Origin: Nitrospira sp.
GTDB lineage: Bacteria > Nitrospirota > Nitrospiria > Nitrospirales > Nitrospiraceae
DNA length: 64,000 nt
Assembly: GCA_018242725.1 (NCBI GenBank)
Contig: JAFEBI010000011.1
Location: forward strand, 62,001 to 126,000
Reading direction: 5' to 3'
Below are positions 43,539 to 52,795 of the stretch, in pieces. Position numbers and translations under genes: made by a program. Every line of letters starts with the position of its first letter. Positions within the stretch are counted from its first letter, which is position 1. A model generated the notes under the pieces. It made no database searches. It had not been told where the DNA came from and saw only the letters and a program-made list of their open reading frames with translations.

Positions 43539-44128
43539 AATGACTCCTTTGTGTGGTGGTTTGAATGTGTGATGGTGCTCAGCCTGGCGTTCTCACGAAA
43601 GACGAACCGCACGTGGGACATGGCTGTCAGTGTTCGCGGAGATTCCTTCCGATCCGGGATGAGCTCAATGGCTTGAGGATCGACAACGATATTCACGGGA
43701 TCCCATGATCGAGCTGGATGAACTGAACCCAGGATCGGGAGTGTGCTGGACAGAGACCAGCTTTCGCCATGAATTTTGGCGGTGAGCACGAGTTCTTCAT
43801 GATGCGATGTGGCCATCACGATTCGACCGTACCAACGGTTCCACCGTTGTCTGCTCCGACGGAATAAGCCGGCTTCTAAGCGGACGGCCTCGGCGGGAAT
43901 GACGGCAATGATCGACTGTCCCATGACGAAGCGGCGTTTGTCGTCAAGAGGGAGCTGCACGCGGAGGTCGAGCCGTCGTCCTACGCGGATATGGACCGTG
44001 GTGCGAACCGGTCCGATCTGTTGACAGTGAACGAGCCCTTCAAGCACGGCCCCGATGGGATCAGGGATGCGGACGTTGTTGCCGGAGCGATGAAGGACAC
44101 CGCAGGCATCGAGATGCTCGTCGCTCAT
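43535..44128 (-). CDS. Tandem TOBE-like protein
   Basis: 197 residues from ATG 44128, chosen for GGAGGGAGGG 6 bases upstream; longer starts overlap modC more. Two TOBE-like halves: about 30-85 (GLVHCQQIGPVRTTVHIRV to VIPAEAVRL) and about 95-165 (YGRIVMATSHHEELVLTAKI to VDPQAIELI). Probably a cytoplasmic oxyanion-binding partner of ModC or a molybdate buffer. The second half is divergent, so the assignment is moderate. Confidence 0.6.
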   Translation of the reverse strand: MSDEHLDACGVLHRSGNNVRIPDPIGAVLEGLVHCQQIGPVRTTVHIRVGRRLDLRVQLPLDDKRRFVMGQSIIAVIPAEAVRLEAGLFRRSRQRWNRWYGRIVMATSHHEELVLTAKIHGESWSLSSTLPILGSVHPARSWDPVNIVVDPQAIELIPDRKESPRTLTAMSHVRFVFRENARLSTITHSNHHTKESL

Positions 44129-44162
44129 CGCCGACCCTCCCTCCACACGATGGTTCATGCCA

Positions 44163-45254
44163 CTACTCCACCAATTCTTCATTCAACGCCACGGCTTTGA
44201 TATGGGCGAACACGTGCTGACCTGGTTTCAATCCTAACGACATCAGCGATTTCTTCGTGATGCTGGCGACCAGGGGTGTTCCGATGTCCAACAGGATGTC
44301 CACCGACGTGTGATCGATCTCCCGTATCTCCACGATCGTCGCGTCAAGAATATTCAGCACGCTGGTGAGAGAGCCCATCCGTCCGACGACGAGGGTGACA
44401 TCGGTAGACAGGATGTGCACGCGCATGGACTCCCCGATGTCGGCTGGTTGTAGCGGAATGAAGAGAGGCTGGCCCTTGAATTCCAGCTGAGTCAGACCGT
44501 ATTGAGAATCATGGCGTGTCACGCGAGCATCGAAGATCGCTCCGACTCGATGAGGGGCGAAGCTACCTCGAAACTGCAGAGATGTCAGGACTTCGTTCAG
44601 CGTGCCGACCCCCACGACGTAGCCTTCCTTCAGCAGCACGACGCGATCTGCGAGTTGAAGAATTTCAGCCATCGCATGGCTGACATACAGCACCGGGATG
44701 TGTAGTTCCTGATGCAGTCGACGGATGAACGGGAGCAATTCTTGTTTGCGTTGAATATCGAGAGAAGCAAGCGGTTCGTCCAATAAGAGGAGTTTGGGAC
44801 TCGTCAGCAGCGCTCGACCGATCGCCACACGCTGCTGCTCGCCGCCGGAGAGTTTGTGAGTGCGGCGCTCAAGCAGATGCCCGATTCCCAGGATGCTGAT
44901 GACCTGTTCGGGAGTAATCCGGCGTGCTTCGGGAGGAATGCGGTGATAGCCATACAGGAGATTGGAGTGCACATTGTAGTGGGGAAATAAACGAGGCTCT
45001 TGGAAGACGTATCCGATCGGGCGTTCATACAGAGGCAGCCATCGGCGACGTGCTTCGTCCTGCCAGACCTCCTCGCCGAACTGCATGAAGCCATGGGGAG
45101 CCCGTTCGAGTCCGGCGAGGCATCTCAGCAGCGTGGTCTTTCCCGACCCAGACGGTCCGAAGATGGCCGTAATGCCGGACATGGGTACATCCAATTCAAC
45201 ATCCAGGTGAAAGGACGAAAATCGTAGATCAAAACGTGCCAGTAAGCGACTCAT
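44163..45254 (-). CDS. modC: ModC molybdate ABC transporter ATPase
   Basis: 363 residues. Walker A GPSGSGKTT (about 33-41), signature LSGGEQQRVAIGRALL (about 135), Walker B LLLLDEPLASLD, then a C-terminal TOBE domain (about 290-360) ending in VFAHIKAVALNEE, which lets molybdate regulate transport. It overlaps the modB stop by four bases. Energises ModB. Confidence 0.95.
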   Translation of the reverse strand: MSRLLARFDLRFSSFHLDVELDVPMSGITAIFGPSGSGKTTLLRCLAGLERAPHGFMQFGEEVWQDEARRRWLPLYERPIGYVFQEPRLFPHYNVHSNLLYGYHRIPPEARRITPEQVISILGIGHLLERRTHKLSGGEQQRVAIGRALLTSPKLLLLDEPLASLDIQRKQELLPFIRRLHQELHIPVLYVSHAMAEILQLADRVVLLKEGYVVGVGTLNEVLTSLQFRGSFAPHRVGAIFDARVTRHDSQYGLTQLEFKGQPLFIPLQPADIGESMRVHILSTDVTLVVGRMGSLTSVLNILDATIVEIREIDHTSVDILLDIGTPLVASITKKSLMSLGLKPGQHVFAHIKAVALNEELVE

Positions 45255-45925
45255 GACACATGAATGGGAAATCGGCGGTTTGTTATGTACACAACCAACA
45301 ACACGAGAAACGAGAAGGCTAACATGACGGCCGAAATAGCATGGGCTTGCGCGTATTCCATCACTTCGACATGCTCAAAGATCGTCGTGGAAAGCACGCG
45401 CGTTTGCCCAGGGATTGATCCTCCCACCATGAGGACGACCCCAAATTCTCCCATCGTATGAGCAAAGCCGAGCACGATGGCGCTGATATAGCCGCGCAAG
45501 GCGATAGGGGAGATGACCGTCAGAAATGCATCCCACGGTGATGCGCGGAGTGACCAGGCTGCTTCCAGCGGAGCCTTGCCCACCGCTTCAAAGGCACTTT
45601 GCAGCGGCTGGATCACGAATGGCATTGAATAGAAGACTGACGCAATGACCAACCCGGTGAAGGTGAAGGCAAGCGAGAGGTTTGCCAGTTGGCCGAGCGG
45701 TCCATGAGGACCCAGGGCGACAAGAATGTAGAATCCCAGGACGGTAGGAGGAAGGACGATCGGGAGCGCCACCGCCGCTTCCACGATCGGCCGTAACCGA
45801 GATGTGGTGTGGGCCAGCCACCAGGCGAGCGGTGTACCCACGATGAGCAACACGAGCACCGTTATTGTGGCGAGGCGGACGCTGACCCACAGCGCGCTTA
45901 GATCTAAATCAATCAGGGTTTCCAT
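45251..45925 (-). CDS. modB: ModB molybdate permease
   Basis: 224 residues, five or six helices. The ABC-coupling EAA loop reads EAAWSLRASPWDAFLTVISPI (followed by ALRGYISAIVLGFAHTMGEFG), typical of ModB/CysT permeases. It starts three bases after the modA stop and overlaps modC. Forms the membrane channel of ModABC. Confidence 0.95.
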   Translation of the reverse strand: METLIDLDLSALWVSVRLATITVLVLLIVGTPLAWWLAHTTSRLRPIVEAAVALPIVLPPTVLGFYILVALGPHGPLGQLANLSLAFTFTGLVIASVFYSMPFVIQPLQSAFEAVGKAPLEAAWSLRASPWDAFLTVISPIALRGYISAIVLGFAHTMGEFGVVLMVGGSIPGQTRVLSTTIFEHVEVMEYAQAHAISAVMLAFSFLVLLVVYITNRRFPIHVS

Positions 45926-45928
45926 GTG

Positions 45929-46690
45929 CTACTTCAGCTCATAGCCATAGCGCTCGATAATGGTCTTGGCTTGGAGCCCACCCATGAACTCCATGAGTGC
46001 CTTTGCCCCTGAGTTTTCCTTGCCCGTCGTCAGCAAGATCACGTCCTGTTTAATCGGTTCGTGCAGATTGTTCGGCACATCCCAGCGACTTCCCTTCCCG
46101 TTGATCTTCGGATCCAACACCTGTGATAACGCGACAAACCCTAACTGTGCATTGCCGGATTGGATGAACCCCATCGTCTGACCGAGACTCTCCCCCATCA
46201 CAATCTGAGGCTGGACACTGTCCCACAGTGCCAGCTTTTGCAGCGCTTGCATCGCCGCAACCCCGTACGGCGCAGTCTTGGGACTGGCCATGGCGAGCCG
46301 CTTGTATTGTTTGGATCGTAGCGTCTCTTCTCCCTTGATCAGGTCGGCATTCGGGCTCCACAGGACAAGACGGCCGATCGCATAGGTGAAGCGGGTATCT
46401 TTGACTCCGAGCCCTTCGTCTTCCAAGAGCTTCGGGCGCTCAGCGTCAGCGGAAAAGAACACATCGAAGGGCGCGCCATTCTTGATTTGCGAATAGAAAT
46501 TGCCGGAAGATCCGGCGGCGACTTGGACGGCATGACCGGTCGCCTTTTCAAAGTCCATCGCAATTTCGCGGAACGGCGGCACAAAGTTGGCAGCCACGGC
46601 GACCAAGACCGACTCGGCAAGCGCCGGTGTCACCGCCAGAGCCGTGATGACCACGACACACCATGAAAGAAGCTTGCGTTTCATGACCAA
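45929..46690 (-). CDS. modA: ModA molybdate-binding protein
   Basis: Periplasmic oxyanion-binding protein, 253 residues, signal peptide ending at about 25 (TPALAE). ModA features: VAVAANFVPPFREIA, AAGSSGNFYSQIKNGAPFDVFFSADAERP, the oxyanion Ser/Thr residues and the C-terminal GAKALMEFMGG. Molybdate is the likely ligand; tungstate cannot be excluded. Lies six bases after the porin gene. Confidence 0.94.
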   Translation of the reverse strand: MVMKRKLLSWCVVVITALAVTPALAESVLVAVAANFVPPFREIAMDFEKATGHAVQVAAGSSGNFYSQIKNGAPFDVFFSADAERPKLLEDEGLGVKDTRFTYAIGRLVLWSPNADLIKGEETLRSKQYKRLAMASPKTAPYGVAAMQALQKLALWDSVQPQIVMGESLGQTMGFIQSGNAQLGFVALSQVLDPKINGKGSRWDVPNNLHEPIKQDVILLTTGKENSGAKALMEFMGGLQAKTIIERYGYELK

Positions 46691-46696
46691 TCCTTT

Positions 46697-48241
46697 CTAG
46701 ATCCGCACGCGCATCTGGGCGTAAAAGTAATCACTATCTTTATTTCCTCCGGCCGGCATTTGGGCAATGATCGCAGCACTGTCAAAATAGGAGCCCTTGA
46801 ACCAATGGATATAGCCGACATCGAAGTCCAGGTTCTTGCTGACGGCCCACCGTGCCCGCAGTTGCATATCATGCCCGAGCGAGCCGCCGGATTTGCCCGT
46901 AGGATCCCGCAAGCCGGAACTGCCGAAGACATCCTTGTTCTGCGCGAGGTACCAGACACGATGTTTCACTTCTAACGTCCAGTTGGGGGTGGGTGTCAGG
47001 ATCAGCCGCCAGCCCGGCGAGATGAGGTTGGTTCGGTAAAACGGCCCCCACATGCTGGTGATATTGTATTCAAAATTACGCGCGCCAAATAACGTATCGA
47101 AGCCCTCGTCCTGACTGTCTTTGGGCTTATGATCACCGCTCACGTAATCGAAGTGAAAGAGGAGCCGAGGCGTCCACCGCGCATTGAACATATAGCCAAT
47201 ATCGAGGTGCTGAAAATGGGCGAAATGCTTCGTCTCGCCTTTGTGGCCGATCTGCCAGGTGGTCTCAATTTCATAGTCAAGTTCACCCGGTTTCGGTTCT
47301 TTAAAGAGGCGGCCACCAAATGTATTGTAGGTGCGATGGTTGGCCACCGTCGCCACACGTCGATCGTTCAGGCCGAGGTAGTAGGCATCGAAGTTCAACC
47401 AGCGGAACTGCTGGTGCTCCAAATAGGTCCCCCAAAATAGGGATTTCTTGTTGTCGGTGTCGAGGCTTGCATCGTCTCGTTGGACCGTCTCCGTGGCGAA
47501 GGCCTTGAGCCGCCAGGCGTTCGGCTGACTGAGTTGCCACAGAAATCCATCGAAGGCATTGGTCGTGTTGCGGAAGTCGTTGCGTGCAACCATGCGTCGG
47601 TTTCCGACATCCAGGGTAAAGCGTCCGAAGAGGACATCGGTCCGCAAGCCGCTGTTCAAGAAATTCTCCACTTTAAAGGCGCCGAATAATTGGAGCACAT
47701 CGAACGTATTGATCATGGTGGTATCTCGGAAATCGCCGGGCTTTCCATTGTCAAACGATCGCGAGTCCTGTCCCTCGAACAGAAAGCGCAAGGGCCCATC
47801 GCCGCCTAGGCCCACCCGGAGGCGGGAGCGCATGGGAATTTGGAAGTCCGTCGCTCCATTTCCAATTTTTTGGGCCGTCCGCCAAGGATGATCATAGGAC
47901 TCAAATCGGGTCCGGTTTTCGAGTCCCAGATCGATCCAGTCCGGCAGGTGCAGTCCCTCTTTGAGGTAACGATTCCATTCGATGTCTCGCCGGCGATTCA
48001 GGATCGCATCGGCCGGCTCAATCCAGTTTTTACCAGTTTGCTCGGACACTTGAATATAACGCTCATTGCTCATCCAGCCTGTGTCCCGCATGTACTTGAA
48101 CACCGGATCTTCCGTATTCTTAAACTCCCATTTCCCATCCTTTTGAACCAGTTCACCATATTCGACGGCGCTCGCCCTGTCTGCTCCCGAAAGGAGTAGC
48201 AGCACGCTCAGTACGGTCCACCACAACGAATTCTTCATCAT
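46697..48241 (-). CDS. AlgE-like outer-membrane porin of the molybdate operon
   Basis: 514 residues, signal peptide ending at about 25 (RASA), then an alginate-export-type beta barrel with many alternating aromatic strands (FRWLNFDAYYLGLNDRRV, DSDYFYAQMRVRI) and a hydrophobic C-terminal strand. It is the first structural gene before modA with a six-base gap, so it probably lets molybdate pass the outer membrane. The substrate is inferred from the operon. Confidence 0.8.
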   Translation of the reverse strand: MMKNSLWWTVLSVLLLLSGADRASAVEYGELVQKDGKWEFKNTEDPVFKYMRDTGWMSNERYIQVSEQTGKNWIEPADAILNRRRDIEWNRYLKEGLHLPDWIDLGLENRTRFESYDHPWRTAQKIGNGATDFQIPMRSRLRVGLGGDGPLRFLFEGQDSRSFDNGKPGDFRDTTMINTFDVLQLFGAFKVENFLNSGLRTDVLFGRFTLDVGNRRMVARNDFRNTTNAFDGFLWQLSQPNAWRLKAFATETVQRDDASLDTDNKKSLFWGTYLEHQQFRWLNFDAYYLGLNDRRVATVANHRTYNTFGGRLFKEPKPGELDYEIETTWQIGHKGETKHFAHFQHLDIGYMFNARWTPRLLFHFDYVSGDHKPKDSQDEGFDTLFGARNFEYNITSMWGPFYRTNLISPGWRLILTPTPNWTLEVKHRVWYLAQNKDVFGSSGLRDPTGKSGGSLGHDMQLRARWAVSKNLDFDVGYIHWFKGSYFDSAAIIAQMPAGGNKDSDYFYAQMRVRI

Positions 48242-48303
48242 GGATTCTCCTGTTAGTTCAGCAGTTGTTGTGAACGTTTGTTGTCAGTTCGGCGAGAAGG
48301 TCG

Positions 48304-49485
48304 TCAGACGACACTCAGTGCATGAACTTTTCCAGTTTCGCTGGTGTCGTATCCCCCCAACGCTTCAATCTCGATTCGAAATGATCCACTCACAATGGTT
48401 TCAAACAAGTGGGCTAACGTCGGATGGGACTTGACGGAGGGCTTGGCTACGACAAGATCGTAACGCGCTGTTTGCAATGGGATAAAATCGAGTCCAAAGA
48501 ATTGCGCTGCTGAGCGAATTCCAATTCCAACGTCGGCCTGATGCTCCCTGATGGCTCGAGCGACTTCAAAATGAGAGGACACGATGCGGTCATATCCTTG
48601 AATATGTGTCGGCTCTATTCCGGATGATCGCAACCGCTGATCGAGCAAGAGTCTTGCTCCAGAGCCCTCTTCTCGATTGATCAGAGTGACGGTTGGCTCC
48701 GTAAGGTCAGCTACTGTGCGAATGGACTTTGGATTGCCTCGACGAACGAGAAATCCTTCTTCCCAGATCGCGAAGGTGACGACGTCATAGCCCGATCCTT
48801 TGAGATGTCGCCGGAGGAACGGCATATTTGATTCGCCGGTGGTCGGATCAAATAGATGCAATCCGGCGACGTGAACCTCACCGCGCTGTAAAGCCTGCAG
48901 TGCTGCCATGCTTCCCATCGGCCAACCGACGACCGTCGTCTGATCTTTTTGTCGTCGTAAATGTTCACCGGCTAGAAAAATCGCCGGATCACAACCGGCT
49001 ACAGAGATTTCTTGTTCGATCGCGCCTCGATCGCGTGAGAGTTTCACGCGGACGGTGTCGCCGGACAGCGTTCCATCTGTCTCGGTGATATACCCGTCGG
49101 CTGAGACGGCAAAGGAAAGTTGTTCTCCAAGATCACTGACCGGCCGCACAACCGTTCGTTTCCCAACGGTTGACACTTTGACTCGAATCGGCTTGTCCCT
49201 TGGTTCTGTCAGGGGGAGATGACCCACCAAGGTGCCTTCAATAATTTCTTCAGACGGAGCGATGCTGAACAAATCTTCCACGCGGCAGTTCAGGACTGAA
49301 GCAAAACGGAGGGCAACAGCTGTCGTCGGCAAATAGAGATTGGCTTCGATAGAGGAGACGGCTTGCCGAGTAATGCCGGCCTGGTTTGCAAGGTCACTTT
49401 GCGAGATGCCCTTTTCTGTTCGGTATGACTTGAGACGGTTTGTGAATTGAACCGGACCATCGGCTGTGGAGTTTTTGTTCTTCAT
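48304..49485 (-). CDS. XRE regulator with periplasmic-binding-like oxyanion domain
   Basis: 393 residues from ATG 49485. An XRE HTH (about 12-65, KGISQSDLANQAGITRQAVSSIEANLY), a linker, and a PBP-like domain (about 170-390) with WPMGSMAALQALQRGEVHVAGLHL, LINREEGSGARLLLDQRL and ADVGIGIRSAAQFFGL. This design is known from molybdate/tungstate-responsive repressors and MoeA-linked proteins. It stands at the head of the porin-modABC operon and next to a 26-bp palindrome, so autoregulation and control of both divergent operons is likely. Confidence 0.88.
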   Translation of the reverse strand: MKNKNSTADGPVQFTNRLKSYRTEKGISQSDLANQAGITRQAVSSIEANLYLPTTAVALRFASVLNCRVEDLFSIAPSEEIIEGTLVGHLPLTEPRDKPIRVKVSTVGKRTVVRPVSDLGEQLSFAVSADGYITETDGTLSGDTVRVKLSRDRGAIEQEISVAGCDPAIFLAGEHLRRQKDQTTVVGWPMGSMAALQALQRGEVHVAGLHLFDPTTGESNMPFLRRHLKGSGYDVVTFAIWEEGFLVRRGNPKSIRTVADLTEPTVTLINREEGSGARLLLDQRLRSSGIEPTHIQGYDRIVSSHFEVARAIREHQADVGIGIRSAAQFFGLDFIPLQTARYDLVVAKPSVKSHPTLAHLFETIVSGSFRIEIEALGGYDTSETGKVHALSVV

Positions 49486-49503
49486 GATGCAGCTGTATAG
49501 CAA

Positions 49504-49529
49504 GTTAAATTTACAATTGTCAATCTAAC
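49504..49529. promoter_or_regulatory. 26-bp near-perfect palindrome, candidate operator
   Basis: GTTAAATTTACAA is followed by TTGTCAATCTAAC; 11 of 13 positions pair. It lies 19 bases before the regulator ATG, inside its likely promoter, and should bind the XRE-PBP regulator. A related imperfect dyad, TTGTT-N10-AACAA (49613-49632), covers the -35 box on the other side. Confidence 0.65.
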
Positions 49530-49612
49530 ATTGCATATCTATTTTTGAGGAAGATTAGGTGTTTGACTGATGAATCGGTGATGAAAATTATTTAAATTTT
49601 TAAAAAATATAT

Positions 49613-49645
49613 TTGTTGACAATATTGAACAAGTTACATTATTAA
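49613..49645 (+). promoter_or_regulatory. Promoter of the sulfate region with overlapping dyad
   Basis: TTGACA (49616-49621) with TTATTA (49639-49644, spacer 17) or TATTAA (spacer 18). The -35 box lies within the TTGTT...AACAA dyad, which suggests repression by the adjacent regulator. A TAATCT/AGATTA inverted repeat follows at 49665-49689. Confidence 0.6.
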
Positions 49646-49722
49646 TATCGACACAATTTATATTTAATCTCGATCGGAAATATAGATTATAAACATATCG
49701 GGGTCATCTGGGCGATGAAAGG

Positions 49723-49917
49723 TTGAAGGTCGTGTCGCAAGCAGAGCAAGCAGCAACTCACTCGTTTCCTCATCGTACGGTCGAACAGGCCATTTTGGAT
49801 GCTTTGAAGGGGCTTCGTTACGGATCAGTTGAGATCCTCATTCATGATTCCAAGGTGGTCCAGATTGAACGGAGAGAAAAGACCCGGTTTGACCAGGTGT
49901 TCAGTTTGCGGTCGTGA
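49723..49917 (+). CDS. yezD: YezD family (DUF2292) small protein
   Basis: 64 residues, matching YezD: VEQAILDALKGLRYGSVEILIHDSKVVQIERREKTRF. These small cytoplasmic proteins accompany sulfur assimilation genes, but their function is unknown. The start is TTG 49723 (GAAAGG upstream) or GTG 49732; the conserved part begins later, so both are possible. First gene of the rightward sulfate region, under the AT-rich promoter. Confidence 0.88.
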   Translation: MKVVSQAEQAATHSFPHRTVEQAILDALKGLRYGSVEILIHDSKVVQIERREKTRFDQVFSLRS

Positions 49918-49938
49918 TGTGCTCATAGAGAAAGAGGG

Positions 49939-49980
49939 TGCGGCAAAGCGGTGACCTGACAACGGGATACCGATGTCGCA
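49939..49980 (+). ncRNA. Three-tier stem-loop in the porin leader
   Basis: Three nested stems: TGCGGC/GTCGCA (one G-U), CGGT/ACCG and CCTG/CGGG (one G-U) closed by an ACAA loop, separated by AAAG/AT and GA/AT internal loops. It lies between yezD and the porin, 70 bases before its ATG. Regular internal loops suggest a selected structure, perhaps a ligand- or protein-binding leader. No known riboswitch fits. Confidence 0.45.
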
Positions 49981-50050
49981 GCAGTCAGTCGTTAGACCAG
50001 TGAATTGACCGGACCACCGGAGGTTCTTCTCATGATAGGGAGATCTTTCA

Positions 50051-51628
50051 ATGAGGAGTTCGTGGTTGTTCGGTGGAGTCATCGCATTGGCGAGCATGAG
50101 CATCGGACCGTGGGAACCAGCTCAGGCGCAAGAGGCAGGCCCTCAACAGAAGTCGCTTGAACAGCGGTTTGAGGAGTTGGATCAGGAAGTGCGTATTCTT
50201 AAGCGAAAACGTGAGCTGGAACAGGACGCGGCGGAGGCTGCCAAAAAATCAGCTCCGGTCGTGAAGACCGGAAGTTCAGGCCTTTCTGTGGAGTCTGCCG
50301 ACGGCAACTTTAGCTTTCGGTTTCGGGGCCTTATTCAAGTCGATCACCGGCTCTTTTTCGATGGCGTGAATGATACCCGGAATCGGACCGACCAACGGGC
50401 CGGCGATCTCAATGCCGATGGATTTCATTCGTCCAATAATTCCTGGCTCCTGCGCCGTCTGCGTCCGACATTCGAAGCAACCTTTTGGGGGAAATACGAC
50501 ATCCGCATCATGCCGGATTTTGCCAACGGCACCGTGTCCCTGTTCGATGGATACCTTGATGCCCGCCTTGATCCGGCGTTCAAGATCCGGGTGGGGAAAT
50601 TCAAAAGTTTCGTCGCCTTAGAACGGTTACAAAGCGCCAGCGACCTCAAGCTGATCGAACGGAGTTACGTCTCCAACACGCTGCTGCCGAATCGTGATTT
50701 GGGGATTGCCGTCCACGGTGATGTGCTGAAGAACACCGTAAATTACGCGTTCGGGCTGATGAACGGTGTGTCCGACGGCGGGAACATCAATACAGGACCT
50801 CAGTTCAGCGGAAGGAAAGAGTTTACCGGGAGGGTTTTCGTCACACCATTTGTCAATCAGAGTGAGTCCATCTTGCGCGGCCTTGGCCTCGGCGTGGCTG
50901 CCACCTACACGAGTGTGAACGGTGAACGAAATTTGAACTTTACGGACACCTCCCCAGCGGACCCGACGAGAAATGGGCTGGCCAGTTATCTGACTGACGG
51001 CCAAAACACTTTCTTTCGATATAACGGGGGCGCGGTGTCCGACGGTGCACGAATTCGGGTGTCCCCGCAAGCGTATTATTTTGTCGGCCCGCTGGGAATC
51101 ATCAGCGAATATGCGCGCGTCATTCAGGACGTCAGCTTGACGACCGGTGGCTCACCAGCGGTCGGTGGGACGGGAACCAACACCATCTTCACCCCCAACA
51201 GTGGTCGAAGACTCCATCATCAAGCATGGCATGTGACAGTGGGCTATGTTCTCACCGGTGAAGACAACTCTTTTCAAGGCGTTAAACCCAGACACAATTT
51301 TGATTTTGGCCACGGATGGGGTGCCTGGGAGCTTGTGGGTCGATACAGTGAAATTCATCTCGATTCCGATACGTTTAAAAATCATGCCGGAACATCCTTC
51401 ACGGGGGGGTATGCCAATCTTTCTGAAAGTGCGAAATCGGCACGCTCGTGGACGGTGGGGTTGAACTGGTACTTGAACCCAAATGTCAGATTCGCCGTGA
51501 ATTATTCAGAGACAAAGTTTAGTGGCGGGGCGGGAAACGGTGTCGCCCCCATCAATGCAGCGGGAACCAACGTGCTAGACCGTCCTGATGAGCGCGTGTT
51601 CCTCAGTCGGATGCAGCTGGCGTTCTAG
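50051..51628 (+). CDS. OprP/OprO-like anion porin
   Basis: 525 residues: signal peptide (to AQAQ, about 27), a coiled-coil segment ([23 protein letters not shown], about 36-60) that trimerises the porin, and a 16-strand barrel from about 85 ([15 protein letters not shown]) to the terminal FLSRMQLAF with C-terminal Phe. In the sulfate region it probably admits sulfate rather than phosphate. AGGGAGATC precedes the ATG. Confidence 0.85.
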   Translation: MRSSWLFGGVIALASMSIGPWEPAQAQEAGPQQKSLEQRFEELDQEVRILKRKRELEQDAAEAAKKSAPVVKTGSSGLSVESADGNFSFRFRGLIQVDHRLFFDGVNDTRNRTDQRAGDLNADGFHSSNNSWLLRRLRPTFEATFWGKYDIRIMPDFANGTVSLFDGYLDARLDPAFKIRVGKFKSFVALERLQSASDLKLIERSYVSNTLLPNRDLGIAVHGDVLKNTVNYAFGLMNGVSDGGNINTGPQFSGRKEFTGRVFVTPFVNQSESILRGLGLGVAATYTSVNGERNLNFTDTSPADPTRNGLASYLTDGQNTFFRYNGGAVSDGARIRVSPQAYYFVGPLGIISEYARVIQDVSLTTGGSPAVGGTGTNTIFTPNSGRRLHHQAWHVTVGYVLTGEDNSFQGVKPRHNFDFGHGWGAWELVGRYSEIHLDSDTFKNHAGTSFTGGYANLSESAKSARSWTVGLNWYLNPNVRFAVNYSETKFSGGAGNGVAPINAAGTNVLDRPDERVFLSRMQLAF

Positions 51629-51674
51629 GAGCAGCATGACCATCACGTCACACTATGAAGGAAGGGCATCGACC

Positions 51675-52685
51675 ATGAAGAGGCCGTGGAAGATATCTAT
51701 TGCGTTAGGTGCGCTGCTTATTGCAGCAACTCCGCTGATCGGACAGGCTGAGGAGGTCACGCTGCTGAATGCCTCCTATGATCCGACGCGGGAACTGTAT
51801 CAGGACTTCAATGCGGCATTTGCCAAGCACTGGCAAAAGGAAAAAGGGCAAGCGGTCGTGGTCAAGCAATCCCATGGCGGCTCCAGCAAGCAAGCGCGGG
51901 CGGTGATCGACGGTCTCGACGCCGATGTTGTGACCCTGGCATTGGCCTATGACGTGGATGCGATTGCCAAGGCCAAACTCTTACCGAGCGATTGGCAGAA
52001 GCGGTTGCCGCACAACAGTGCGCCCTATACGTCGACGATTGTCTTTCTGGTGCGCAAGGGAAATCCAAAGGGCATTCGGGATTGGGACGACCTTGTGAAG
52101 CCGGGAGTCGCGCTCATTCCGGCGAATCCCAAAACATCAGGGGCCGCGCGGTGGGCGTATTTGTCGGCTTGGGGCTATGCGCTGAAAAGGTATGGCAATG
52201 ACGAGACGAAGGCCAAAGAGTTTATTGGGAAGTTCTACGGTAATGTGCCGGTGCTCGACTCCGGTGCGCGGGGTGCCACCACTACCTTTGTGGAGCGAGG
52301 GATTGGGGATGTGCTGGTGGGGTGGGAGAATGAAGCGTACCTCGCGCTCAGGGAATTGGGCGCGGGCAAGTTTGAAATCGTGACTCCGTCGATCAGCATT
52401 CTGGCTGAGCCCACCGTGTCTCTAGTAGACAAGGTGGTGAAAAGAAGAGGCACCGAGGCGGTGGCGCAGGCCTACCTCCAATATCTCTATTCGGATGAGG
52501 GGCAGGAGATTGCGGCCAAGCATTTCTACCGGCCGCGTACCGAAGCCGTGGCGGCAAAGTATGCCGGTCAATTTGCAAAGGTGAACTTGTTCACGATCGA
52601 CGAGGTCTTGGGAGGATGGCAAAAGGCGCAACAGACCCATTTTGCGGACGGCGGCGTGTTTGATGAAATCTACAAACCGAAATAG
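51675..52685 (+). CDS. sbp: Sulfate-binding periplasmic protein
   Basis: 336 residues from ATG 51675, signal peptide ending at about 26 (IGQAEE). Sbp/CysP features: [89 protein letters not shown]. Delivers sulfate or thiosulfate to CysT/CysW. It follows the porin gene by 46 bases. Confidence 0.95.
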   Translation: MKRPWKISIALGALLIAATPLIGQAEEVTLLNASYDPTRELYQDFNAAFAKHWQKEKGQAVVVKQSHGGSSKQARAVIDGLDADVVTLALAYDVDAIAKAKLLPSDWQKRLPHNSAPYTSTIVFLVRKGNPKGIRDWDDLVKPGVALIPANPKTSGAARWAYLSAWGYALKRYGNDETKAKEFIGKFYGNVPVLDSGARGATTTFVERGIGDVLVGWENEAYLALRELGAGKFEIVTPSISILAEPTVSLVDKVVKRRGTEAVAQAYLQYLYSDEGQEIAAKHFYRPRTEAVAAKYAGQFAKVNLFTIDEVLGGWQKAQQTHFADGGVFDEIYKPK

Positions 52686-52795
52686 ATCGTCCGCCGAATA
52701 TGAGGTTCACAAAAGCGGAGCCAATAATCTGAATATCGGTTCCCAGCTGAGCTCGGCTTGCTCTGATTCGCAGTAGTACGGAAGGTTGTCGGCGC

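Noticed and set aside
49931..49990. Known riboswitch (SAM, cobalamin or c-di-GMP-I) in the porin leader
   Set aside because: Only short words match; the conserved core sequences of these classes are missing.
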